Below, in pieces: positions 48,931-58,192 of a stretch of DNA of 64,000 bases. The translations under genes were made by a program, and so were the position numbers. The notes beneath the pieces are model-generated. The model had not been told where the DNA came from. It did no database searches and worked only from the letters and a program-made list of their open reading frames with translations. This stretch comes from Fervidifonticultor_A tertius (GTDB lineage Bacteria; Sysuimicrobiota; Sysuimicrobiia; Sysuimicrobiales; Humicultoraceae), in assembly GCA_031459235.1 (NCBI GenBank), contig JAVKIY010000003.1, positions 16,955 to 80,954 on the forward strand, in the 5' to 3' direction. The number at the start of each line of letters is the position of its first letter. Within the stretch, counting starts at the first letter, position 1.

Positions 48931-50933
48931 CGTGTGCCGGCCCCCTCGGACACCGGACGCGGCCGGCTGCGCCGGCGGCGAAGGGTCTGGGCGGCGGCCA
49001 CGGCCGACAGCAGCACGAGCCCGACCGCATCCGCGCGGAGGTCGTGAAAGATCAGCGCCACCGCGGTCACCCCGAGCAGCGCGCGTTCCGGCCAGGTGGC
49101 TGTGGTGAGTAAGTACCCGGCCACCGCGCCCGCGAGCGCGACGACCCCGACGCTCGCCGTGACCACGGTCAGCACGATATCCGCGGTCTCGCCGCCCTGG
49201 AGCAGGATCGTCGGTGAGTAGACGAACATGTACGGTACCAGGATCCCGGCCAGCGCCAGGCGTGTAGCCGTGAGTCCGGTCCGAAACGGGTCGGTCTTCG
49301 CGATGCCCGCCGCCGCGTAAGCCGCCAGGGCGTCCGGCGGCGTCACATCCGCGATCACCCCGAAGTAAAAGATGAACATGTGCGCGGCGAGCGCCGGCAC
49401 CCCCATCTGCATGAGGGCCGGCGCGGCGATCGCGGCCAGGATGATGTAGGTCGCGGTCGTCGGGATGCCCGACCCGACGATCGTGCAGGCGACCATAACC
49501 CACACCAGCGTCAGGAACAGGTTGTTCTGGCCGAGCGTGACCGTGAGGCTCACGAACGCCAGGCCCAGGCCCGAGAGCGTCACGATCCCAATGAAGATGC
49601 CCACGACCGCGGTCGCCACGGCCACCGGGAGCGCCAGGCGCGACCCGTGGATCAGGATGTCCCAGATCTCGCGCGGCCAGGCGAGGGGCCGGCGCTCCAG
49701 CACGCAGGTGACCAGGTGCACGCCCGCCGCGACCATGATGCCCCAGTACGCCGCCCGCATCGGGCTCGCCCCGTGAAGCAGGAAGCCGACCAGGACCACG
49801 AGCGGCACCACGAGATAGGCCCGGCGCGCCAGCACCCGCCAGAGACTGGGGAGCTCCGCGCGCGGCAGGCCGACCAGCCCCAGACGCTTCGCCTCAAAAT
49901 GGATGATGAACCCCAGCGAGAGGTAGAACAGCGCCGCCGGGATGGCGGCCGCCTTCGCGATCGTCAGGTAGGGGACGCCCAGGAACTCCGCCATCACGAA
50001 CGCGGCCGCGCCCATCACCGGGGGGACGATCTGGCCGCCGACCGACGTCGCGGCCTCCACCCCGGCGGCGAAGCGCGCGCCGTAGCCCAACCGCTTCATC
50101 AGCGGGATGTTGAACACGCCGTCGGCCACCACGTTCGCCACCGAGCTACCTGAGACCGTCCCGATGAATGCGCTGGAGAGCACGGACACCTTAGCCGGGC
50201 CACCGGTCATCCACCCGGCCAGCGCCAGCGCGACGTCCACGAACAACTGGCCCAGCCCGGTCTTCTCCAGGAACGCGCCAAGCAACACGAACAGGAAGAC
50301 GAAGGTGGCCGAGACGCCGATGGGGATCCCGAAGACGCCCTCGGTCGTGTAGAACATCTGCTCGATCACGCGCTCCGGCGAGATGCGGGCCACGGCCAGC
50401 GGGCCGGGCAGGTACGGGCCGAGGAACGGGTAGACGAGCGCCAGGGCCGCGATCAGGGGCACGATGGCCATCATCCGGCGCCCGGCCTCCAGCACCACCA
50501 GCACACCGAGGACGCCCATCGCGAAATCCAGCCGCGAGAGGCTGCCCGCCCGGAGCGTAAGCTCGGCCTGATTGGCGAACAGGTAGACCAACGGGGCCAG
50601 CGCGGCAGCCACCATGGCGAGGTCGGGCAGGCCGATGCGGCCGCCGGCGGCGTGGCGCCGCCGGAACGGGTAGAGAAGGAAGACGAGCACGAGCGCAAAC
50701 GCCAGGTGCACCGACCGCTGGCGGAGCGCCTCCAGCGTGCCGAAGCGCGCGGTGTAGATGTGGAACAGCGCCATCGCGACCGCGATGAGGGAGAACGCCG
50801 CGGCCCAGGTCCCTCTCAGCGTGCGGTAGCTGTACTCCGGCTCGACCTGACGCAGCAGCTGCTCGACCTCGGGCGCCGCGCGCGCCTCGGTCCCGGGTAC
50901 CGGCCCCACACCCCGGAGCGCGTCGTGGCTCAC
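48927..50933 (-). CDS. Fused TRAP transporter permease (small plus large subunit)
   Basis: 668 aa, about 17 membrane helices, of the fused 4TM/12TM type used by TAXI-TRAP transporters. Residues 1-130 correspond to the small subunit region (YSYRTLRGTWAAAFSLIAVAM). The large part has SSAFIGTVSGSSVANVVADG, FNIPLMKRLGYGARFAAGVEAATSVGGQIVPPVMGAAAF and VGSGIPTTATYIILAAIAAPAL, PPDALAAYAAAGIA. Secondary transport driven by an ion gradient with a periplasmic receptor; no receptor gene is in this window. Substrate unknown. GTG 50933 overlaps the dgkA stop (GTGA). Confidence 0.92.
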   Translation of the reverse strand: MSHDALRGVGPVPGTEARAAPEVEQLLRQVEPEYSYRTLRGTWAAAFSLIAVAMALFHIYTARFGTLEALRQRSVHLAFALVLVFLLYPFRRRHAAGGRIGLPDLAMVAAALAPLVYLFANQAELTLRAGSLSRLDFAMGVLGVLVVLEAGRRMMAIVPLIAALALVYPFLGPYLPGPLAVARISPERVIEQMFYTTEGVFGIPIGVSATFVFLFVLLGAFLEKTGLGQLFVDVALALAGWMTGGPAKVSVLSSAFIGTVSGSSVANVVADGVFNIPLMKRLGYGARFAAGVEAATSVGGQIVPPVMGAAAFVMAEFLGVPYLTIAKAAAIPAALFYLSLGFIIHFEAKRLGLVGLPRAELPSLWRVLARRAYLVVPLVVLVGFLLHGASPMRAAYWGIMVAAGVHLVTCVLERRPLAWPREIWDILIHGSRLALPVAVATAVVGIFIGIVTLSGLGLAFVSLTVTLGQNNLFLTLVWVMVACTIVGSGIPTTATYIILAAIAAPALMQMGVPALAAHMFIFYFGVIADVTPPDALAAYAAAGIAKTDPFRTGLTATRLALAGILVPYMFVYSPTILLQGGETADIVLTVVTASVGVVALAGAVAGYLLTTATWPERALLGVTAVALIFHDLRADAVGLVLLSAVAAAQTLRRRRSRPRPVSEGAGTR

Positions 50934-51418
50934 GGCAGGTGTCCTCGCGGCCCGCGCGAGGACCCGCCGCGCGGACGGTACAGGGCGAGCAGCGCGAGCG
51001 CGAGCACCGCGGCCAGCGTCCCCGCGCGCGCCATTGCCAGGGCGTCCACACCGACACCCAGGCGCACGAGCAGCGGCGGGCCGAGCACCAGCAGGCCGAC
51101 GGCCGCCGCGGCGGCCGCGGTCACCAGGACGGCCGCGGCGGCCAGGTCCTTGGCGCGCCCGGCCAGCGCGTCGTCGCGCCGGCCGACCCGGAGGTCCACG
51201 GCACACTCCACCGCCGTGTTCATCAGCTCCGCGGCTAACACCGCGCCGACGGCCAGCACGAGCATCGCCGCGCCGGATGCCGGCAGGTCGAGCCAGGTCG
51301 TCGCGGCCACCACGGCGACGGCCAGCGCGACGTGGACGCGCATCGTGCGCTGCGACGCCAGCGCTACCCGCAGCCCGCGGCCGGCGAACCGAAAGCTCTG
51401 CCACAGTGAGTGCCGCAT
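50930..51418 (-). CDS. dgkA: Diacylglycerol / undecaprenol kinase family
   Basis: 162 aa small membrane kinase. SFRFAGRGLRVALASQRTMRVH is the amphipathic start, GAVLAAELMNTAVECAVDL and AGRAKDLAAAAVLVTA hold the catalytic ExxNTAxE and KD signatures, with three to four membrane helices. An extra C-terminal hydrophobic segment (AGTLAAVLALALLALY) is present. In Gram-positive bacteria this family phosphorylates undecaprenol, in Proteobacteria diacylglycerol. ATG 51418 is preferred since it begins 4 nt after the ybeY stop; a GTG at 51436 would overlap. Confidence 0.9.
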   Translation of the reverse strand: MRHSLWQSFRFAGRGLRVALASQRTMRVHVALAVAVVAATTWLDLPASGAAMLVLAVGAVLAAELMNTAVECAVDLRVGRRDDALAGRAKDLAAAAVLVTAAAAAAVGLLVLGPPLLVRLGVGVDALAMARAGTLAAVLALALLALYRPRGGSSRGPRGHLP

Positions 51419-51422
51419 CCGG

Positions 51423-51860
51423 TCAGGTCTCCGCACCGCGCCGGAGGTGCTCGAGGATGCGCGCCTGCGCCACTCGCATCCGCCGGGCCCCGGCCCGCGT
51501 CCGATCGTCGTAGCCGGCCAGGTGGAGCACGCCGTGGACCACGAGCAACGCCACCTCGTCGCGCAGCCGCCAGCCCGCCTCGCGCGCCTGCGCCCGCGCC
51601 CGGTCCACCGAGACCACCACCTCCCCGAGCAGCCCCCCGGCCCGCGCGCCGCCGGCCGGAAACGTGAGCACGTCCGTGGGACCGCGGTGCCCGAGGAACC
51701 GCCGGTTGGCGGTTGCGATCGTCACGTCGTCGACCAGGGCCACCTCGAGTTCCGCGGCGCGGCCGAACCCCGCCGCCCGCAGCGCCACGCGGGCCACGCG
51801 CGCCACCCACCGGTGCGGCAGCCCGTGTCGGGCCCGCCGCGTGACGACGTGGACCCGCAC
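51423..51860 (-). CDS. ybeY: Endoribonuclease YbeY
   Basis: 145 aa metal-dependent RNase for 16S rRNA 3' maturation and ribosome quality control. ANRRFLGHRGPTDVLTFPAG and GEVVVSVDRARAQAREAG are family motifs; the zinc site HGVLHLAGYDD (109-119) has His109 and His113. The third ligand, normally His in GYDH, is Asp119. Asp can bind Zn2+, so activity may be kept. Complete. Between pgpH and dgkA, a common arrangement. Confidence 0.93.
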   Translation of the reverse strand: MRVHVVTRRARHGLPHRWVARVARVALRAAGFGRAAELEVALVDDVTIATANRRFLGHRGPTDVLTFPAGGARAGGLLGEVVVSVDRARAQAREAGWRLRDEVALLVVHGVLHLAGYDDRTRAGARRMRVAQARILEHLRRGAET

Positions 51861-51863
51861 GGT

Positions 51864-53969
51864 CTAGCGCGCCCGCGTCGCCGGCTCCCGTCGGCGCCGG
51901 CTGAGCTCCCCCTCCAGGTCGGGGTACTCGAGGCGGGGGTGCAGCATGCCCGCCAGGATGCGGACGAACGCCTGGGCGATCCGGTCCAGGTCGCGGAACG
52001 TGAGCGCGCACTCGTCGAGCTGCCCGTCCTCGAGCCGCTCGCGGATCAGGCGCCGCACCACCTCATCGATCCGGTCGGGCGTGGGCCGGGTGAGGCTGCG
52101 CACCGCGGCCTCCACGGCATCGGCGAGCATCACGATCGCGGTCTCGGGCGTCTGCGGCCTCGGCCCGTCGTAGCGAAACGCGGCCTCGTCAGGCGGGTCG
52201 CCCTGCTCCAGCGCCTGGTGGTAGAAGTACGAGAGCATCGACGTCCCGTGGTGCTGGGGGATGAAGTCCGCGACCGCCCGGGGCAGTCCGTACTCGCGCG
52301 CGAGTTCCAGCCCATCGCGCACGTGCGCGCTCACCGTGAGCGCCGAGAGGCTCGGCGCCATGCGCTCGTGTGGATTCTCCATCCCCATCTGGTTCTCGAC
52401 GAAGAACGCCGGCCGCCGCAGCTTGCCGATGTCGTGGTAGTAGGTGCCCACCCGCACCAGCAGGGCGTCGGCGCCTACCGCTTCGGCGGCGGCCTCGGCC
52501 AGGTTACCGACCATGATGCTATGGTGATACGTCCCAGGTGCCTCCAGTTGTAGACGCCGCAGGAGCGGGTGCGCCGGGTTGGCGAGCTCGAGCAGTTTGA
52601 TCGGGGTCAGCAGCCCGAAGAGCGTTTCGAGAAACGGCAACACGCCGATGGTGATCACCGCCGAGAGGACACCGTTGCCCAGCGCATAGGCGGCGTGGGT
52701 CGCCAGCTCCCGGACCTCGGTCACCCCGTCCACCATGCCGGCGCCGACCACCGCGAGCACGTTGGCCGCGCCCACCCGGAACCCGGCTGCGCCGAAGTCC
52801 GCGCGTCGCTGGATCTGCCGCGTGGCGAAGACACCGACCAGCCCGCCGGCGAACGCTACCAGGACCGGCGCGAGCTCTCTGCCGGCGGTCAGCCCCACGA
52901 GCACCGCGAGCACCGCGGTCGAGAACAGCGCGAGCCGCGGGCGCAGCAGGATCGCCAGCAGCATGGAGCCCGCCGCAGTCGGCGCCAGGAAGTTGGAGAA
53001 CCGCGGCGCCCCGAGCACCTGCGCGAGGCCCACCGTACCCACGACGATGAGGCTCCACAGGAGCACCTGCCGGTCGTGCGCCCAGATCTCGCGCTGGAAC
53101 TGCCACAGGTAGGCCCCGGTCAGCGCGAGCAGGAGCCCGACCAGCAACACGAGTCCGCCGAGCCCGACCCAGGCGACCCGCGGCGGGTAGATGCCGACGA
53201 CGGCCAGGATCTGGAGGTGTGCCGGCGAGACCACATCGCCCTTGCGCAGGATGCTCTCCCCGCGCTGGATGCGCGTGCGAACGGGCATCACCATGTTCGC
53301 GGCCGCCGCGCGCAGCTCGGCGGTCCGCGCAGCGTCGACCTCCATGGTGGGCCGCACGGACCCCGCCGCCACGTCCGCGGCCAACGCCGTCAGCCCCGGG
53401 GCCAGGCCCGCGGCACGGACCGCGGCGCGGGCCCGATCGCGTGCCAGCGCCACCCCGTCCTGGGCCACGCCGTCCGCCATCGTCTGCGCCAGCGCCTCCA
53501 GCGCCGCACGGCGCGCGGCCGCCAGGGCCTGCGGCGATGCGGACGCCGCAGCGCTCAGCGCCGCGTCCGACAGCGGTGGCCCGACCCCGTCGCGGATCGC
53601 CCGCCGGCGCTCGGGGCCGGAGGCCGCCGAGGCACGCGCGGCCTCGATAGCGTCGAACGCGGCCTCAACCGCGGCCCGCGCCACCTCCACCTGCCCCGGG
53701 GCGTGCCGCACCACCGGTGCCACGGCCCGCATCGCGTCCTGGCGGAGCGCTTCGGTGCGGACCAGGTCCACGAACTCCACCGTGCGGGGCGACTCGATGT
53801 CGCGCGGGCTGGGCTGGCCAGCCTGAATGGTCAGGCCCGGCGGCAGGTAGTCGGCGCCGATGATGGCGACCAGCGCGGCCAGGGTCACGACGCCGACCAG
53901 GAGCCGTCGGGCCCACACCGGGCGCCCCACGGTCCACCCGGCCAGCCACCTGGCCCGCCGTGATCTCAC
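51864..53969 (-). CDS. pgpH: 7TM-HD c-di-AMP phosphodiesterase-like protein (PgpH type)
   Basis: 701 aa. Signal/anchor, a 7TMR-HD extracellular domain (about 45-270, with FVDLVRTEALRQDAMRAVAPVV), seven membrane helices (about 275-480), and a cytoplasmic HD domain: LQLEAPGTYHHSIMVGNLAE, VRVGTYYHDIGKLRRPAFF, IPQHHGTSMLSYFYHQALE, IVMLADAVEAAVRSL. Firmicute homologues hydrolyse c-di-AMP. GTG 53969 overlaps the phoH stop (GTGA). The phoH-pgpH-ybeY-dgkA order is conserved in many bacteria. Confidence 0.93.
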   Translation of the reverse strand: MRSRRARWLAGWTVGRPVWARRLLVGVVTLAALVAIIGADYLPPGLTIQAGQPSPRDIESPRTVEFVDLVRTEALRQDAMRAVAPVVRHAPGQVEVARAAVEAAFDAIEAARASAASGPERRRAIRDGVGPPLSDAALSAAASASPQALAAARRAALEALAQTMADGVAQDGVALARDRARAAVRAAGLAPGLTALAADVAAGSVRPTMEVDAARTAELRAAAANMVMPVRTRIQRGESILRKGDVVSPAHLQILAVVGIYPPRVAWVGLGGLVLLVGLLLALTGAYLWQFQREIWAHDRQVLLWSLIVVGTVGLAQVLGAPRFSNFLAPTAAGSMLLAILLRPRLALFSTAVLAVLVGLTAGRELAPVLVAFAGGLVGVFATRQIQRRADFGAAGFRVGAANVLAVVGAGMVDGVTEVRELATHAAYALGNGVLSAVITIGVLPFLETLFGLLTPIKLLELANPAHPLLRRLQLEAPGTYHHSIMVGNLAEAAAEAVGADALLVRVGTYYHDIGKLRRPAFFVENQMGMENPHERMAPSLSALTVSAHVRDGLELAREYGLPRAVADFIPQHHGTSMLSYFYHQALEQGDPPDEAAFRYDGPRPQTPETAIVMLADAVEAAVRSLTRPTPDRIDEVVRRLIRERLEDGQLDECALTFRDLDRIAQAFVRILAGMLHPRLEYPDLEGELSRRRREPATRAR

Positions 53970-54955
53970 GGCGAGCCCCCCTGGCTGTCGTCGCGGCCGG
54001 CTTCGAACCGCTCGTAGGCCCGGACGATGGTCTGGACGAGCTCGTGACGGACCACGTCGCTTTCTGTGAGGGCAACGAACGCGATCCCCCCGAGACCCCG
54101 GAAGACCTCGCGCGCCTCCACCAGGCCCGACGTCCGGTCCCGCGGCAGGTCGATCTGCGTGACGTCCCCGGTGACCACGGCCTTCGACCCGAACCCCATC
54201 CGGGTCAGGAACATCTTCATCTGCTCGCGCGTCGTGTTCTGGGCCTCGTCCAGGATGATGAAGGCGTCGTTCAGCGTGCGGCCCCGCATGAACGCGAGCG
54301 GTACCACCTCGATGACGCCACGCTCCATCAGGCGCGCGACACGCTCCGGACCGAGCATCTCGTAGAGCGCGTCGTACAGGGGGCGCAGGTAGGGGTCGAC
54401 CTTGGCCGCGATGTCGCCCGGGAGGAAGCCGAGCTTCTCGCCGGCCTCGACCGCCGGTCGCGTGAGCACCAGGCGCTGGACCGCTCGCGCCCGCAGCGCC
54501 ACCGCTGCCATGGCCACCGCCAGGTAGGTCTTGCCCGTGCCGGCCGGGCCGATGGCAAAGGTCAGATCGTGGCCCCCGATCGCGGTCACGTAGGCGCGCT
54601 GGCCAGCTGTGCGCGGACTGACGGGCTTGCCGGCCGCGGTGACCAGGATGACGTCACCGCCGGGCGCGGGTTCCTCTGGCTCGCCGTCCCGCGCGCGCAG
54701 CACCCGGCGTACCTCGGCCGGATCGGGCATCCGGCCGCCGGCGGCCTCCGCGAGCAAACGGTCGAAGACCCTGACCGCTGCCCGGACCTGGACAGGCGTG
54801 CCGCGGATCACCAGGGTCTCGCCCCGTACGGTGAGCTGGGCGCCCAGCTCGGCCTCCACCAGCCGGAGGAGGGCGTCGTGCTGCCCCAGGACGCCGACGG
54901 CGTCCGGGCCGGACGGGAGCACGATGGTCGCTTCGCGCGTCGCAGGCTCGGCCAA
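53966..54955 (-). CDS. phoH: PhoH-like ATPase
   Basis: 329 aa RNA-helicase-like P-loop protein. N-terminal KH-like part (about 20-75), Walker A GPAGTGKT at 136-143, RLVLTRPAVEAGEKLGFLPGD, PLAFMRGRTLNDAFIILDEAQN with Walker B, then GSKAVVTGDVTQIDLP. Cytoplasmic; implicated with YbeY in RNA metabolism. The start codon is TTG 54955, chosen because GGGAGGT lies just upstream and no ATG/GTG fits. Separated from argR by a 10-bp hairpin. Confidence 0.93.
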   Translation of the reverse strand: MAEPATREATIVLPSGPDAVGVLGQHDALLRLVEAELGAQLTVRGETLVIRGTPVQVRAAVRVFDRLLAEAAGGRMPDPAEVRRVLRARDGEPEEPAPGGDVILVTAAGKPVSPRTAGQRAYVTAIGGHDLTFAIGPAGTGKTYLAVAMAAVALRARAVQRLVLTRPAVEAGEKLGFLPGDIAAKVDPYLRPLYDALYEMLGPERVARLMERGVIEVVPLAFMRGRTLNDAFIILDEAQNTTREQMKMFLTRMGFGSKAVVTGDVTQIDLPRDRTSGLVEAREVFRGLGGIAFVALTESDVVRHELVQTIVRAYERFEAGRDDSQGGSP

Positions 54956-54973
54956 GCGGACCTCCCGGACACT

Positions 54974-54999
54974 AGGCCTTCGGCGCAGCCCGAAGGCCT
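54974..54999 (-). terminator. Strong hairpin between argR and phoH, no U-tract
   Basis: AGGCCTTCGG (54974-54983) and CCGAAGGCCT (54990-54999) are perfect 10-bp inverted repeats with a 6-nt loop in the 57-nt gap. Could mark the arg transcript end or reduce read-through; the missing T-run lowers confidence in intrinsic termination. Confidence 0.4.
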
Positions 55000-55012
55000 C
55001 CTCCAGGCCGCC

Positions 55013-55471
55013 TCAGACCAGGTACCCCCGCAGTCGCCGCAGCACCTGGCGGCGCACGCCGGCGCGGCGCGGCACGACGATGATGGTGTTGTCCCCGGCC
55101 ACGGTCCCGGCGACATCAGGCCAGTCGGCCTCATCGATCGCCTCGGCCACGGTGCCGGCGCTACCCGTGCTGGTCTTGACGAGGATGAGCCCGCTGCCCT
55201 CCTCGATGGCGGCCACGTAGTCGCCAAAGGCGCGCCGCAGCCGCGCGTCCAGCTCGGCGGCTGGGGGTCGCACCGAGGCCGGGGGCGCCTGGTAGCGGGC
55301 GGGACCGGTACCAGCGGGCACCTTAACCAGGCCCAGGCGGCGGATGTCGCGCGACACGGTGGCCTGGGTGACGGCGATTCCGGCGGCGCGCAGCGCCGCC
55401 ACCAGCTCCGCCTGGGTGGTGACCGGCCGGCGGGCGATGATCTCGAGGATGCGCCGGTCGCGCTCCCTCAC
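55013..55471 (-). CDS. argR: Arginine repressor ArgR
   Basis: 152 aa. The N-terminal winged HTH RRILEIIARRPVTTQAELVAALRAAGIAVTQATVSRDIRRLGLVKV (seen at 6-50 in pieces) and the C-terminal hexamerising, arginine-binding domain with GDNTIIVVPRRAG near the end. Represses arg biosynthesis when arginine is abundant. GTG 55471 overlaps the argH stop (GTGA), so the regulator is the last gene of the operon it probably controls; ARG boxes lie at the argC promoter. Confidence 0.95.
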   Translation of the reverse strand: MRERDRRILEIIARRPVTTQAELVAALRAAGIAVTQATVSRDIRRLGLVKVPAGTGPARYQAPPASVRPPAAELDARLRRAFGDYVAAIEEGSGLILVKTSTGSAGTVAEAIDEADWPDVAGTVAGDNTIIVVPRRAGVRRQVLRRLRGYLV

Positions 55472-56955
55472 GCGGGCTTCGCCCCAGGCGCCGCCTCGAG
55501 CAGGCGCCGTTCTGCCTCGGCCTGCGCGGCGGCCGCCTGCTCGACCCAGGCTCGCTCCACGGTCACGGTCGCGCGCGCCTCGGCAGTCGCCTCGGCGACG
55601 CGGCCGGGCGCGGTCCCGCCCGGGGTGTCCCGGGCGTCCACCGCGCCGCGCGGGGTCACCGCCTGGAGCACGTCGGCCTCGAACCGCGGGGAGACGGCGC
55701 GGTAGGCCTCCAGCGGCAACTCCCACAGCTCGCAGTCCGCAGCCTCGGCCGCGCGCACCACGCGGCCTGCGAGCTCGTGGGCCTCGCGGAACGCCACGCC
55801 GCGCCGCACCAGGTAGTCGGCGACCTCGGTCGCTGTGAGGAACCCGCCCCGAAGCGCTGCGGCCAGCCGGTCGGCCCGCACCTCCAGCCGCCTGGCGACG
55901 ACGGTCATGGCAGCCACCGCCATGGCCGCTGACTGGAAGGCGGTGACCGCCGGGGCCTTGTCCTCCTGAAGGTCACGGTGGTAGCCGTAGGGCACGCCTT
56001 TGAGGACGGCCCCCAACCCGACCAGTGCGCCCAGCCCCACGCCCGCCTGGGCGCGGACCAGTTCGAGCAGGTCCGGGTTGCGCTTCTGCGGCATCAGGCT
56101 GCTGCCCGTGAGCACCGCGTCCGGGAGGCGGACGAAGCCGAACTCCTGGCTGCTCCAGAGCAGGAGCTCCTCCGCCCAGCGCGAGAGGTGCAGGAGCAGG
56201 CCGACCACCGCGGCCACCGCCTCGAAAACGAAGTCGCGGTCGCCGGTCGCGTCGATGCTGTTCGAGCTGATCTGTGCGAACCCGAGCAGGCTCGCCTGGC
56301 GTCGCCGATCCACGGGAAAGGCCGTGCCGGCGATGGCGCCGGAGCCCAGCGGAGAGACGTCCACCCGGCGGTAGGCGTCGCGCAGCCTGGCCGTGTCGCG
56401 CCCCAGCGTCCAGCAGTGCACGAGCCAGGCGTGGGCCAGGAGCACCGGCTGCGCGCGCTGCAGGTGCGTGTAGCCGGGCGCCAGCAGCTCGCCCGCGCGC
56501 TCGGCCTGTGCCAGAACCGCCTCCTGCAGATCGGCAACCGCGGACACCAGCCGGCGGATGCGGTCCTTGAGGTCGAGCCGGAAGGCGGTGACGACCTGGT
56601 CGTTGCGGCTACGACCGGTGTGGAGCCAGCCTGCGGGGACGCCCACCCTCGCAGCCAGCGTCGCCTCGATGAACGAGTGCACGTCCTCGTAGTCGCCGGC
56701 CGCCTCAAGCCGACCCGCGTCGGTCTCGGCGAGCATCTCGCGCAGGCCGCGGCCGAGTGCCTGCGCCGCCTCGGCCGGTACGACCCCTGCTTCGGCCAGG
56801 GAGGTGAGGTGCGCCAGGCTGCCGAGCAGGTCCCAGCGCAGCAGGTGCGCGTCCACCTCCAGCGCCGAGAGCAGCGGCGTCACCGCGGGGTCCGGCTCCT
56901 CGCCGAACCGGCCGCCCCACATGCGGTAGGGCGCGGGTCTAGCGGACGGGCTCAC
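55468..56955 (-). CDS. argH: Argininosuccinate lyase
   Basis: 495 aa, last step of arginine synthesis. RMWGGRFGEEPD, EDVHSFIEATLAARVG, GWLHTGRSRNDQVVTAFRL, APGYTHLQRAQPVLLAH, PLGSGAIAGTAFPVDR, and the fumarase/aspartase signature TGSSLMPQKRNPD near 285. The C-terminal ~40 residues are an extra Ala/Glu-rich helix. GTG start 56955 overlaps argG by 17 nt. Confidence 0.97.
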   Translation of the reverse strand: MSPSARPAPYRMWGGRFGEEPDPAVTPLLSALEVDAHLLRWDLLGSLAHLTSLAEAGVVPAEAAQALGRGLREMLAETDAGRLEAAGDYEDVHSFIEATLAARVGVPAGWLHTGRSRNDQVVTAFRLDLKDRIRRLVSAVADLQEAVLAQAERAGELLAPGYTHLQRAQPVLLAHAWLVHCWTLGRDTARLRDAYRRVDVSPLGSGAIAGTAFPVDRRRQASLLGFAQISSNSIDATGDRDFVFEAVAAVVGLLLHLSRWAEELLLWSSQEFGFVRLPDAVLTGSSLMPQKRNPDLLELVRAQAGVGLGALVGLGAVLKGVPYGYHRDLQEDKAPAVTAFQSAAMAVAAMTVVARRLEVRADRLAAALRGGFLTATEVADYLVRRGVAFREAHELAGRVVRAAEAADCELWELPLEAYRAVSPRFEADVLQAVTPRGAVDARDTPGGTAPGRVAEATAEARATVTVERAWVEQAAAAQAEAERRLLEAAPGAKPA

Positions 56956-58168
56956 GGAGCGAGCGGATCAACCGCGGGTTCGCCTGGGCGAAGACGCGGG
57001 TCGGCAACCCCCACAACGCGATGAAGCCGCCCGCGTCGCGCTGGTCATAGACCGCGTCCTCGCCGAACGTCGCCAGGTGCATATCGTACAGCGACTGCGG
57101 CGAGCGCCGGCCGACGGCCATGGCCGAGCCCTTGAACAGCTTCACGCGCACCGATCCGGTGACCGTGCGCTGCGTGGACGCGACGAACGCGTCGAACGCC
57201 TGCCGCAGCGGGGAGAACCACTGGCCGTAGTAGACCAGCTCGGCGTAGCGCGGGCCGATCTGGAGCTTGTAGTGCTGGCAGTCGCGCTCCACGGTGATCG
57301 CCTCGAGGTCGCGGTGGGCCACATGGAGGATCGTGCCGCCCGGCGTCTCGTAGACCCCGCGCGTCTTCATCCCCACGAGCCGGTTCTCGACCATGTCGAT
57401 GCGGCCGACGCCGTGGCGGCGGCCGGCGGCGTTGAGCCGCTCCATCAGGGCCAGCGGGTCCAGCCGCGCGCCGTCGAGCGCGACCGGCCGGCCCTCCTCG
57501 AACTCGATCTCCACGTACTCGGGGTCGTCTGGCGCGGTGCGCGGGTCGTCGGTGTACTGGTAGAGGTCGTCCGGCGGTTCGGCCCAAATGTCCTCCAGGA
57601 TGCCCGCCTCGCTGCTGCAGTGCCACAGGTTACGGTCCACGCTGTAGGGCCGCGCCCGGGTCGCCGTCACCGGCACGCCGTGGCGCTCCGCGTACTCGAT
57701 CGCCTGCTCGCGCGACCGGATGTGCCACTGGCGCCACGGCGCGATCACCGCCAGCTGCGGCGCCAGCGCCTGGTAGGCGAGCTCGAACCGCACCTGGTCG
57801 TTGCCCTTGCCGGTGCACCCGTGCGCCAGGGCGTCGGCGCCCTCGGCCAGAGCGACCTCCACCTGGGTTTTGGCGATCAGCGGTCGCGCGATCGCGGTGC
57901 CCAGCATGTACCGCCCCTCGTAGACCGCGCCGGCCTGCACCATGGGGACCAGATAGTCGGTCACGAAGGTCCGCCGCACGTCCACGACATGCGCGGCGAC
58001 CGCGCCGCTCGCCAGTGCCTTGTCGCGCACCGCGGCCAGATCCTCGCCCTGGCCGATGTCCACGATGACGGCGACGACCTGGGCGCCGTAGGTCTCCCGC
58101 AGCCAGGGAATCGCGACGGAGGTGTCCAGGCCTCCGGAGTACGCGAGCGCGATCTTGTGGACGGTCAT
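56939..58168 (-). CDS. argG: Argininosuccinate synthase
   Basis: 409 aa. Condenses citrulline and aspartate using ATP. PP-loop AYSGGLDTSV at 9-18, VAVIVDIGQGEDL, EGRYMLGTAIARPLIAK, AHGCTGKGNDQVRFEL, YSVDRNLWHCSSEAGILED, IDMVENRLVGMKTRGVYETPGG and LVYYGQWFSPLR are all present. ATG 58168 follows GGGGGAGAGGAG. The ornithine carbamoyltransferase supplying citrulline (argF) is not in this window. Confidence 0.98.
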   Translation of the reverse strand: MTVHKIALAYSGGLDTSVAIPWLRETYGAQVVAVIVDIGQGEDLAAVRDKALASGAVAAHVVDVRRTFVTDYLVPMVQAGAVYEGRYMLGTAIARPLIAKTQVEVALAEGADALAHGCTGKGNDQVRFELAYQALAPQLAVIAPWRQWHIRSREQAIEYAERHGVPVTATRARPYSVDRNLWHCSSEAGILEDIWAEPPDDLYQYTDDPRTAPDDPEYVEIEFEEGRPVALDGARLDPLALMERLNAAGRRHGVGRIDMVENRLVGMKTRGVYETPGGTILHVAHRDLEAITVERDCQHYKLQIGPRYAELVYYGQWFSPLRQAFDAFVASTQRTVTGSVRVKLFKGSAMAVGRRSPQSLYDMHLATFGEDAVYDQRDAGGFIALWGLPTRVFAQANPRLIRSLREPVR

Positions 58169-58192
58169 GGCTTCGCTCCTCTCCCCCGGCGG

